A stretch of DNA of 24,308 nucleotides. Source: an uncultured Bacteroidales bacterium (GTDB lineage: Bacteria > Bacteroidota > Bacteroidia > Bacteroidales > Paludibacteraceae). Both the position numbers and the translations under genes were made by a program. The stretch spans positions 1 through 24,308 of the forward strand of contig CAKZZM010000179.1 in assembly GCA_937885465.1 (NCBI GenBank), given 5' to 3'. The notes under the pieces were generated by a model, which did not search any database, was not told where the DNA came from, and was given only the letters and a program-made list of their open reading frames with translations. Numbering within the stretch: position 1 is the first letter of the stretch; every line of letters begins with the position of its first letter. This document shows positions 16,401-22,800 of this stretch, piece by piece.

Positions 16401-18684
16401 CTTCGCGACAAGTGCCGAGCAGACTGACAACCATCTCGTCAAGCAGATTGACGGAACCCTTTGACGCCACACCCGCATTAAGAGAACGAACAGCAATATA
16501 TTTGCCGGCACCCGCGTATGCGTCAAACGACACTAACCCGCGGCGGTACTCCGTCTCCTGAGTGGAGAAGGCTGCTATCTGCTCGAAGGTCGAGAGATCA
16601 TACGGATCGGTCATCACACCAACAGCAAAACGACCGGCTACACCGCTCAATGTTGCAAAACGGAATACTAATTTAATATCTCGGATATTATTCTGCACCT
16701 CAGGCAACACGAACCAAGAGTCGATACCCATCAGAACGGCGTGAGCCGAACCACTGTAGTTCGGAGCAGAACTCGATAATTTCGGGAAATTATTGATATC
16801 CGCATCAATAGAGGTTACAGGATAGAACACGGCAGACGAACCCTGCACCTGCGGGGCATTGCGAACCTCATTATTAAGTGTTGAGAGGAGCAACTGACCA
16901 TTCGTCGTCTCAAAACCTATACTGAAAGTCTGCAAGTCTTCAAGCAGAGGCATCTTGCTCGGTACGCGAACCGTTACAGGGAACGACCACGCACTCGCAA
17001 CACCGCCCCGTACTGACTGCGCATAAACAGTAACAATCTGACCCTCAAGAGTACCATCGGTCATATTAACGACAACACTATTTCCCGTTATTCCGCTCTG
17101 CGAGAACAAAATATTCGAAGACGGAATATCTCCCGTGCGGCTGAAAACATTTGCCACAACAATATTCCAAGAGTCGGCACTGTACGTATCGGCACTAACA
17201 GTAAAACCATTAGCATTAACGCCACTTAGACTTACATGATTAGGCACGAACACATCCGGCATCGACATGCTGAAGTTATCAACACTTACAAAATTCCGAA
17301 CATTGGTGTTCGATGCCAAAGCTACATACTTACCTGTACCCGTGTAGTTGTTCAAAACAACGGAGAACCGCTTGAACTGATATGACGTTTCTATATGCAC
17401 GGTATCTATCGGCGTGAAAGTGCGGAAATCGGCGGGGTCCGTCATCACACCGACCACAAGCGAAGCATCATACACATCTGAGCCGATAGAAATCTTATCA
17501 TACGCAGTAGCGGAGAAACTGATCTCCAACCCCTGCAACGACTCTGCCACTATCTCAGGCGTCGCCGCATACACATAACCACCTGCCGCGAGAGCAAGAG
17601 GCTCTGCAAGCAAAGAGTCTGAAAAAACAAGGAAAGCAGTAGAGTCCTCTGAATAATGCAAATTATGCGTTGCAGCCTCGTTCTTCACCACAAAAGGACC
17701 ATGCTGACCGTTTTCTTTGCTGCTACCATACGACCAACCCTCAGGCATGCCAAAGGCGGATGCACCCGTAAACGAAATGGCAGAGTTGAAATCTTCCGCA
17801 AACGGCAGATAAGCCACTTTGAGCGTCTTGAAAGTGCCGCCAATCCAATCGGTAAAACCGGACTCGGTATCATCGCAGTCGGAACGAACATATACATAGT
17901 AATTCGTCTCAGGAGTAAGATTTGTGAACTGATGACCTTGGTTATAGACCTCAATAATGCTGACATCACTGCCTATATTGTCGAAATCGGTTATCTCACT
18001 CTCTGACAGCATCACTTGGAATAAGTTATACGCTCCGTTGGCATCCCACCAAACATACGCATCATAGGCGTGCACAAGAGTAGAGGCGATATTCACATTT
18101 TGGCAAGTAGGCGTCGCCTGCACGATAATATCATCAAGCACAACGCCACGACCCATATTCTCCGTCACCTCAAACGCGATCTGATAGGCAGCACCCTTGT
18201 TGCTGAGCAGGATGGTGTCGGTTTTCCATACCGACTCGCGGGCATACACGGCGGTAGGTATCTCATGCCAATAGTCGTTGCTACCGCTCTTATAATAAAC
18301 TTTCAATGTATCGCTAAGCCCCGACTTCGCCATCTCTGCATGAGAGAAGATAAGTTGCGGGTTAAAGACACCTTGCAGGTTCATCACCGGAGTAACCAAA
18401 CGCGTCACAAAACGCATCTCATTGCCGCTATTGTTGCGTGCAAAAGCACGGGCTGTACCCGAATGAGCACCGGAAGGATACATCAAGCCGCTGTCAGCCT
18501 GCTCCACAGACCAAGAGAAAGCAGCTGTATCGAAACCTAAGGTAACAGGCAACGAAACATACTCTTGCGTCCATCCCGCCGGTATGGAACCCGACTCAAA
18601 GGTCTCCTGAAGCACCACATTGGTGGCAGCCTCAAGACTAACGAACGCAAAAAACAAACTTAAAAACAGTAAAGATCTTTTCAT
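7459..18684 (-). CDS. Giant 3741-aa T9SS-exported modular surface protein (FN3 and anchor-J modules)
   Basis: Exported, probably surface-attached or released adhesin-like protein of about 3741 residues. The ATG at 18684 is chosen over a TTG two codons upstream because it gives MKRSLLFLSLFFAFVSLEA, a clean signal peptide (about 1-20), 22-29 bases below a good promoter. Twelve beta-sandwich modules of the choice-of-anchor-J/MAM-like kind begin near residues 22, 291, 578, 849, 1130, 1402, 1678, 1963, 2249, 2532, 2904 and 3204, typically opening LPY-x-E-x-F and containing DGGxTW and YAGxxIKxAF. FN3 modules with a YxVYVRxxC strand lie between them, twelve in all, two in tandem near 2700-2900. Five CEG...GCDS-type modules follow (about 3396-3653), then a type A T9SS sorting domain (3666-3741, opening SISPNPALIGQ, ending HAKLLVK). 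The reading frame is intact over 11.2 kb. No enzymatic domain is recognised. Adhesion or matrix function is inferred from the family architecture. Confidence 0.92.
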   Translation of the reverse strand: MKRSLLFLSLFFAFVSLEAATNVVLQETFESGSIPAGWTQEYVSLPVTLGFDTAAFSWSVEQADSGLMYPSGAHSGTARAFARNNSGNEMRFVTRLVTPVMNLQGVFNPQLIFSHAEMAKSGLSDTLKVYYKSGSNDYWHEIPTAVYARESVWKTDTILLSNKGAAYQIAFEVTENMGRGVVLDDIIVQATPTCQNVNIASTLVHAYDAYVWWDANGAYNLFQVMLSESEITDFDNIGSDVSIIEVYNQGHQFTNLTPETNYYVYVRSDCDDTESGFTDWIGGTFKTLKVAYLPFAEDFNSAISFTGASAFGMPEGWSYGSSKENGQHGPFVVKNEAATHNLHYSEDSTAFLVFSDSLLAEPLALAAGGYVYAATPEIVAESLQGLEISFSATAYDKISIGSDVYDASLVVGVMTDPADFRTFTPIDTVHIETSYQFKRFSVVLNNYTGTGKYVALASNTNVRNFVSVDNFSMSMPDVFVPNHVSLSGVNANGFTVSADTYSADSWNIVVANVFSRTGDIPSSNILFSQSGITGNSVVVNMTDGTLEGQIVTVYAQSVRGGVASAWSFPVTVRVPSKMPLLEDLQTFSIGFETTNGQLLLSTLNNEVRNAPQVQGSSAVFYPVTSIDADINNFPKLSSSAPNYSGSAHAVLMGIDSWFVLPEVQNNIRDIKLVFRFATLSGVAGRFAVGVMTDPYDLSTFEQIAAFSTQETEYRRGLVSFDAYAGAGKYIAVRSLNAGVASKGSVNLLDEMVVSLLGTCREASNVQIEAHSDYADVSWNGGGMTQWIVAYSTNAHFAAYEHRDTINTPSYRFSNLESLTTYYFTVEAMCNGEGIGLDGVRYDFTTPRGLPFSETFASSLPSDWSTASGLASSVFSGGRMNTSSYGGWSMTSSDSRVFAPQQGYAASINIWGTSANYWLLSPVLNVDVVGGDGLELSFDVSVSPYYSSSQGGDDDKFIVAVSEDGGNTWSRSNATVWSNDGQGDYVFNDLYWGSSRTYVLDFTKYVGKTIQFAFYGESTVSNEDNYVVIDNVTLRVSDAACGGVSNVRALTLSSSEARVTWALGGVNPYPAIVQLSKSSTFNSFERIDTIQGTSIQYDNLSAMSQYYVRVKQDCNNDVNWHNASFMTACEAVTPNEFGTFTFDEPATIACWQAGFTNPAEDGTLPGRSSGSAYGAVLQIEKSSTGENASDGAYAISPEILVGDTIGRYQVVFDACTYSRSELNVGRIQVGIVSDPSDAGNTFEKMAEIYPEYASDAQHMMTYVVSFEDYTGDLDGNFGHYIMFLSEAGADSTNYIYIDNISIEPAGSCKQVLDLSVQSAFTEGGVITWSGDAEQYEVAVSSEFMRADTASAQMFIKRRIVSESPYTITGLQATSTYYVYVRALCGSGDTARWSAARELQTAIGVPFYENFSATSFEDGTWERYSGLFNTDSILTSNLSSSTSWNTTNSMDGITGMSGYALKQNIYGSSVKYWVMSPVLDLTRNEGEVELSFLAAMRPYNNNSYNLLPGEDDKLWVVVSKDGGTTWKQSDVYAVDLTTLSKQAKRITFDLTNYNGYSIRFAFYDESTSGPSMTETDNDIFIDSVALISQSAVCIGVRNLTTTLVDNNSVDVNWSIVGTPEEVKVELSADQDFASIISEVTTENSSCRFDDLDYDSQYYVRVVQVDCSKSAVTSFRTPYSIPYTEAFNASARPSTWTTLQGSVASAFAGTKPTAVTNANGWQISTSSNGLSANHLLGEMFRTSIQTQQWLVSPDVILAADDEDNVGIVFDVALTKHNSADAPTAQELGSQAFYLLLSTDGGATWSESNSWKFAEEDDAYIRLSDIPATGRRLQIDLSGYKNTAVRVAFYKECSSQVADNDLHIANVQLRVIGEECAEPTNLVYSDLTFNTVMLSWDGQDNKPTVIEYATLSDFSDAKQDTVAAGLQKQMTGLQSGATYNVRVRQICSEKSESGYSNVVSFSTPITLPYNESFSTSLGGWEGYVCDTPFVKIFAGDNTLTPNARWSYDDKHNAILGEPHIYCQAAVRYVYWLISPNIDMSSAAVGDNVTLQLDLAYTARYSAATAPTPANAPKGKFHVLVSTDGGDTWAANDCYTWSAEADAMYQIVDIPNGLGKTYSIDFSKYAGQNIKVAFAFEAQTANVVISVNNLSVAVRESMCMGVEKVVISDIDTAAVVTITPYDNDNQWEVAYGLSGTEVTEMPKVLTDSVVCSIGGLQLSSSLSNVSYDVYARSICGEGDTSVWSGPYKLTTPIGLPYFSEMNSVTGFTRHYGIPDSVFAGAQLQNTTSGWMVTDNGTNLGGNHVYCTRDATLNYWLVTREINLMPQTGENGIYLSFDLALSSQIGSSTSPATTDGHKFYVVVSKDGGETWLKDDAIVWGEDTATVDYFYKDIPAGVGTRYHLDLRQYAGKKIKIAFIEGAAPLGAAVIHLGNIELAEYAVPCFGVDGVSLKVGSTTTTVTIRSDEDAITTWEYALGSVGFTPSDLNAVSVSNKVFTLTDLQGLTSYDIYVRSVCDEENRSSWKGPYSFTTFDIPLSLPYSDDLHWTSFKSEWTQYSGTLDNLTSGSSAWSVGRSSEAFGSSHVNINTYGEDHRHLLVSPNISLENVRSAELSFDIAITHYASSSATTNQHGHEFYVLVSNDGTWSFDRGWRWADDDEPSDYSYDEISNTGDRFVLDLSDYLGEVVQFGFYAVSTMSSSSGEDVDLHLQNLVVDSVSSAASCMPIRSMKVNNATYSSANVTFRATGIQSAREIEYVVLSQYDMFNPSMAIKSDTNVVTITGLSSSTSYSVYTRLMCADSTWTEWSGPFALRTAECTPITGITVDEVSFNGATVTLNTSSSSAAAGYQAVLVEHGNAPDMSQVVTRVVNQITMVKPLSVRTEYDVYARKICQVGDTSEWYGPFSLMSPYGFPFFESMNWTEIDDQWKVYKSDSYNSLNSLTEPSSSYYSYGWFAGQEGKCFEESHAYATSYGTSYGSGYNYMLVTPNIDLSSVSSGTALSLSFELAFSNSSGDPFTSTSSSLDGRYFYVVVSTGGNWNINNGWKWSSDAVTDFQFAELSPEGTLYELDMSAYAGQQVKIGFFNACSSSASYTTGYTHLRNVSVDVSGAAGVCAGINNVTASNITLNSADITFQYKDTELLDMLKNAEVEVSDDKNFSNIVFTTSLKTVATCSVTGLQPSTTYYVRVRQECPDGGTSSWSHAVSFRTALGIRYHEDFSGALTDWTYSDTQFGSTRTVINATSSGSWSRITPASNDGVFTEPYIRINIWSTRVGWAITPAIDLTPNVGQGLLFAFDFAWYKYSYSAPYNTPPAPADDDRFIVAVSLDDGHTWLRSNAFVWDCQNTGDYDLTQCNEVPQRFFLDFSRFAGQTIKVGFYGESTVSNGDNFMAVSNVDFNAVTQISYSDSICEFSDYANYGFEYMAEELSIGDNQFTYISQNFDTITTLNINVMKTLTDTVSGSVCEGDVFTGYGFNMQATRSDYYRRVVEGSNGCDSIVVLDLSVYQKARVDIEQEVCAGTSITINGRTYYNNAVAVDTLTIDETGCDSIITYYLSFSDTAHLHTVINRIACLGDYYDDGLFRQNAAGTYTKTTTSAMGCDSTVTLNLYVTDALGMMYDTVHILDLPYSFMGEELIPVGSEGGDYTFSFDSIATCSTAELHVFVNSETALHNLSSSELSISPNPALIGQQIIIGADLNSMGDITLSVYDAVGRLVFRTSDKSGILPGLSTAGYYTIRLSSAKGDKHAKLLVK
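7725..8510 (-). repeat. Five CEG...GCDS-type modules in the giant protein
   Basis: This part encodes five consecutive units of about 48 residues. The middle three are clear: each has a Cys-x-Gly start (VCEGDVF, VCAGTSI, ACLGDYY), a central Gly/Tyr stretch, and an end of the form GCDS followed by a strand such as LDLSV or LNLYV. The first and last units are degenerate and lack GCDS. Such units are common just before T9SS sorting domains and probably form stalk-like beta modules. Two relatives occur in the 1047-aa protein. Confidence 0.75.
8511..18625 (-). repeat. Twelve-module anchor-J/FN3 repeat array, about 280-290 residues per unit
   Basis: A protein-level tandem array with a period of about 280-290 residues (about 850 bases), each unit usually one anchor-J-like sandwich plus one FN3. 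Two classes are visible. Units 2, 3 and 5 carry a G(V/I)(M/V)(T/S)DP motif; units 4 and 6-12 mostly carry (K/R)FxVxVSxDGGxTW. Unit 1 is a divergent MAM-like version. Unit 10 has two FN3s. The copies are diverged at DNA level; I did not see long near-identical nucleotide repeats. Confidence 0.8.
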
Positions 18685-18712
18685 AAACAAATACTTTTAT
18701 GCATTTTAACCA

Positions 18713-18744
18713 CAAAAATACTAAAAATCGCACGCTTAGCCAAA
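18713..18744 (-). promoter_or_regulatory. Promoter of the giant gene (-33 TTTG, 20-bp spacer, -7 TATTTTTG)
   Basis: On the minus strand TTTG (18744-18741) is followed after exactly 20 bases by TATTTTTG (18720-18713), a full match to the Bacteroidota TTTG-N19/21-TAnnTTTG pattern. The ATG at 18684 lies 28 bases beyond the -7 box. A short inverted repeat TTGAC-N5-GTCAA (18750-18764) directly abuts the -33 side and could be an operator. This gives the giant gene its own transcript. Confidence 0.8.
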
Positions 18745-18763
18745 TCTGATTGACAAAAAGTCA

Positions 18764-18825
18764 AAAAAAGATTCATTTTCCTAACTTTTGTCAAGTAAAA
18801 GTGGCAAAATATTAGAAAAATGAAT
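18764..18825 (-). terminator. AT-rich hairpin and T tract after the 309-aa gene
   Basis: ATTCATTTTCCTAA (18771-18784) and TTAGAAAAATGAAT (18812-18825) are inverted repeats over 14 positions with one mismatch, which becomes a G-U pair in minus-strand RNA. A 5-bp inner stem (18785-18789 with 18797-18801) lies inside. Reading on the minus strand the hairpin is followed at once by CTTTTTTT. This fits an intrinsic terminator for the three upstream surface genes, placed just before the giant gene's promoter. The stem is AT-rich, so strength is uncertain. Confidence 0.55.
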
Positions 18826-18908
18826 AATTTTTCAACAAAAAAGCATTAAAATGTAAAATCAGGACTGATTAGAAGTCTGAGCGGCAGAAATACCCTCATG
18901 AGAGACTG

Positions 18909-19838
18909 TTATCTGTCGCACATGCAGACATGCTCAGGCGGAGTGACATTGATAAGCAAAGTCCACTTGATACCTACCGTCAGTTGAGAGAACGCCTTTA
19001 CCTGTAAAATGGTATTTAAAGGCGAATTAAACACTATTGAAGAACGCAGTTGATCTTGTTGTTGAGTGAAAGGACTCTTATCCACACGGCTATAATCGAC
19101 TAACTCCAACTTATTGCTAAACGAGAGCGGGAAAGCATATTCGGCATACAGACCAAGACGCATCGCAAGTCTGCCGGACTTAGAGGAAACGGGTATCCTG
19201 GCACCTAAATCCAACATCGGCGAAACAGACAACTCAGGCGCCTCATAACGAGCCGTATAGGTATATTCGTCTTTCGGATAATAACCGTAAGTAGGAGCAT
19301 TCTCAATAGTATGGATAAAGCGGATATAAGTGCCGTCGGTGGAAAGCATAGTGTTAGTCTTATGCTGCGCAAACAGCGACAACGACACCTTCGCTCCCGC
19401 CAATATATACATATATCTGCCTATATTATAACCCGCATACAGCGGAATGGATAATTGCACATTGTGCTGCACATCCTGATAATCAGAGTAGCGATAGGCA
19501 TACACTATCTCATCATCCTCCCTGTCAAAACGATTCGAGAGATGCACAAAATCATCAATCTTCTGCCACGAATAATCGTAATCAGCCTGCGCTCCAAAGC
19601 CAAAGATGAAATCGCGAGCCCTAACCTCGTATGTAAAGGCAAACAAAGCGTCGGCGCCAATCTTATTGTTCACAACAGGGGCATTGTCAGCATAATGAGA
19701 GAACATCATCGTACCGCCGCCCGCCAATGAGAATGTAACATAATGGTTAGCACGCCCATCGGTAGTCTTATGAAATTGAGCGGCGGCACTCGCCACCACA
19801 CCTATCGCCAGCACTAATATGACTATTCGCCTCTTCAA
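18909..19838 (-). CDS. Outer-membrane beta-barrel protein with C-terminal Cys-x-Cys tail, function unknown
   Basis: Exported protein of 309 residues. The start is TTG at 19838: it is followed directly by KRRIVILVLAIGVVASAAAQ, an ideal signal peptide cleaved near residue 21, and an in-frame stop lies four codons upstream with no ATG between. The mature part has alternating strands typical of an outer-membrane barrel (YVTFSLAGGGTMMF, DFIFGFGAQADYDY, YMYILAGAKVSLSLF, LAMRLGLYAEYAFPLSF, SQLTVGIKWTLLINV). The last strand is followed by PPEHVCMCDR; Cys305 and Cys307 are the only cysteines in the protein. It follows the 1047-aa T9SS substrate by 33 bases and precedes the giant gene, suggesting a role as outer-membrane partner of these proteins. 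It lacks features I would expect of PorP/SprF, so I leave the family open. Confidence 0.8.
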   Translation of the reverse strand: MKRRIVILVLAIGVVASAAAQFHKTTDGRANHYVTFSLAGGGTMMFSHYADNAPVVNNKIGADALFAFTYEVRARDFIFGFGAQADYDYSWQKIDDFVHLSNRFDREDDEIVYAYRYSDYQDVQHNVQLSIPLYAGYNIGRYMYILAGAKVSLSLFAQHKTNTMLSTDGTYIRFIHTIENAPTYGYYPKDEYTYTARYEAPELSVSPMLDLGARIPVSSKSGRLAMRLGLYAEYAFPLSFSNKLELVDYSRVDKSPFTQQQDQLRSSIVFNSPLNTILQVKAFSQLTVGIKWTLLINVTPPEHVCMCDR

Positions 19839-19850
19839 ATGTTTAACTCA

Positions 19851-19864
19851 CGGCATATATGCCG
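19851..19864. repeat. Perfect 14-bp palindrome between the 1047-aa and 309-aa genes
   Basis: CGGCATATATGCCG is its own reverse complement and fills nearly half of the 33-base gap between the TAA at 19872-19874 and the TTG start at 19838. As RNA it folds to a 5-bp stem with a TATA loop, 12 bases above the start codon. It could modulate translation of the barrel gene or be a binding site; it is too weak for a terminator. Confidence 0.6.
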
Positions 19865-19871
19865 AACACCA

Positions 19872-22800
19872 TTAATTTCTCACTACTATCTTCGCCGCCT
19901 CGCTGCCTGACACTACAATATATAACCCGTCCTCCGCAGGAGCCTCGATAACAGCCTTTTCGCCTACAGGTAGCCTATACTCCTTCACCTGTCTGCCCAG
20001 ATTATCAAAAATCCTTATCAACCCGCTCTTGTTTAGGCATATCTGTCCACCGCCGCCAACCAACGTGGGTTCTATTGCGAACACCTCTACATTGTCCAAA
20101 GCCGTACGACCGGAGGTGTACCATATAGGACATGTCTCCACCACCACACCATCATCACCTATCAACTTGCAGTAGTACTTCGCACCTTGATCGCTATCCG
20201 ACACGATAACATACGAGGTCGTCTCGCCTATCATCGGCAAATCATTGCGATACCACTGGTAGCCGAGGAAGGTAAATCCGCCGTTATAATCTTCATTAAG
20301 AAGGGCAACGATGTCGTTCTTCTGATCTATTATCGAAGATGAGTATTTCACTTTCAGCACTACATACACGGGGTCGGAAGGGCAGTCGGGCGTTCCGAGC
20401 GAGATAGTCATCGAGTAATACCCGGGGTGAATATTATGCGGCGTAGGAAGAAGAATATAATCCTCGGGTTCAAAAGGATAATCGGGTAAGAACCCGCGAG
20501 TAAGAGCAAAACTATCAGGCATTACATGCACGGCACTAACACGCCCTTTGATAACATCATACGGAATAGGGATAAGACTGTCGTCAGCACATATCTCTAT
20601 CGTATCCCGTATCGCCACCTCAAGGCGCGGGATAACGGTTAGCATCAACTCGAGCACACTGTCGCACCCGTGAATAGTCTGCAAATTGACGGTATAAACA
20701 CCCGTTTCCGTATATCTCTTCCCCTCAAAATCCACATATCCGCCTTCGCATAACTCCACCACCGTTGAGTCGTATGACACAGGGTGTATAAACACATAAT
20801 GGTCTGACGGGGCTTGACAACCATACTGATTGGCTTGATAAGTGGTATAGACGGTATCGCGGAACACCCATTCACCTGACTGTATCTGAACGGAATCGCC
20901 CACACAGGCATGCACCGTATCCTGCGAACCGGTATGCAGAATATCAGGCAGAGTGATAGTATAGCGTATCGTATCCTGACATACTCCGTCGTTCATTGAT
21001 GCTACGGCATAACACTCGAACTCCCCGCCTTCCTGCGGATAGATATGCCTGTTCTGCGCCCCCGACACCCACTCTTCCGTACCATCACCATAATGGTAGA
21101 AGATATCATACAAAGCCTCCTCTTCCGACATCGTCTCACCCGTAGCACGATTGACGACACGGATAAACGACGAGTTGCTGAAATCAACTATATTTTGGCA
21201 GTTGTCCACCGACGCTTTGTACGTCACCTGCGACATCGGAAATCGCGGATTAGGATTGGCTGTCAGCACATAATAGCAAGAGTAATCGGTTACGCTGTGG
21301 CACTCTACCATATAGATATTAGCATCAAGCGGGTCGATATGGAAAGTGCGGGCGGTATCAAGAGTTGTGTTCGGCTGACCCTCTTTGTACCAACGGTAGG
21401 TAAAGCCCTCCGGAGCGGTGAAGTGGTCGGTGGATAAATCGCCGCACGCCAAACCCTCCAAGCTACCGCTTCGGCAACCGAGGGTAAAATAGGCGTAAGC
21501 AAAGTGAGTATCGTAATAGCAACGCACCGCTGTAAGGCGAATAGTGAGCGTCTGACCTACATACGGACGAAGAGACACCGTCACCGTGGACCAATCGCAC
21601 CAATATATATCATCTTCATTGTGCCATGAAGAGGTAGAACCAAAACCGGGCTTGAAATCGAGATGAGTACAAGAGGATGCCAACTGCCTGCCGGAGCCGT
21701 CAAGCACATCTAATTTGAATGACGGCTGTTGCACCTCTTCGTGCCCGCCGGACTGCAACACTGCCGCATATTTTAAGTCCAGCAAATCCGACATACCCGC
21801 CTGAACGGTATATTTATACTCTATTCGAGATGAATAAGCATCCGGAAAATTACTCCCGCCTTCAGAATCCATACCGCCAAGGCGGACCGAAGCAATCTCG
21901 CCGTCAGGCACCGTACTCAAACCGCCGTTAAGGGTAGTATTAGGGTCAACCTCACTAAGGTCGGTATGCAGGGCATGCAGCGACTTATGACTTGACGGAC
22001 CGTTATTAACCATCTGAAGTGTACCTTGCTTAGCCTCCGTCACGAAATTCTCGTATGTGCCTACATAGCAACGCCCTGAAACCTGAGGCGAGATGCCTAT
22101 GTCCATATAGTCGATACACCTCTTCCCCGGTATCCACACGAAGGTTGTCGTCATCATCCACGCCGAAAACGACTCACCGCCATTACATACTGCACGAACA
22201 TAAAACTCGTGCGTACCCTCATCGTCAAGTTGAAGAGGAAGAGAGGTGGACATCACAGAGTCGTAATACACAATAGAATTGCTGATTGGCGTATAGTCGC
22301 GAATCTGATAATAGTCCGCCCTACCCGACCAAGAGAGAGTGGCAGTTGCTGTGGTATAGGTAAGATTAGTAACGGAACTGCACTGCGAAGCAACAGAGAT
22401 AACAATATTATCCACACAACCTGATGGCGGTTTGGCAACATCACGCGCCGATGACCATATAAAGACTAATTTACCCTGCTCGGTAGCAGAAGTAACGGTA
22501 AAAGTCTGATGCGCCGGCTTCCATGTCTTCGAGCCGTAAAGCACATCGCCTATGCGATATGTCGTAGCCCAATTAGCAAGCGAACCGCTGTTGTTACTAT
22601 TCGTCGCCTGCGTCTGCGGTACCCAAGCCACCACTAACTGCGCACTGCGGCCGTTACCCATACCACGCCAGTCGAAATCAATATTATAAGAGCCGGACTG
22701 CAAGGTCATCTCACGATATGTTACTACATACATCGTTTGCGACGACTGATAAACGGCATTCAGAGAGTCCGACGACACATAGAGTCCGCTGTCTCCCTCC

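Noticed and set aside
7656..18540. Numerous plus-strand open frames of 60-156 codons opposite the giant gene
   Set aside because: They have no recognisable domains, signal peptides or promoter context, and the opposite strand has an unbroken, clearly modular protein; they are shadows.
18685..18690. TTG start two codons before the giant gene's ATG
   Set aside because: The ATG at 18684 gives a normal Lys-Arg signal peptide start and needs no rare start codon.
18857..18870. AATCAGGACTGATT short dyad as a terminator
   Set aside because: Only 5 pairs with a 4-base loop; the hairpin at 18771-18825 with its T tract is a better candidate.
18909..19838. Assignment of the 309-aa barrel to PorP/SprF
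   Set aside because: The mature N-terminus and strand pattern do not show the usual PorP/SprF features that I would look for; gene order alone is not enough.
21045..21437. 130-codon plus-strand frame opposite the 1047-aa gene
   Set aside because: Arg/Ile/His-rich composition without domain signals, antisense to a well-supported T9SS protein.
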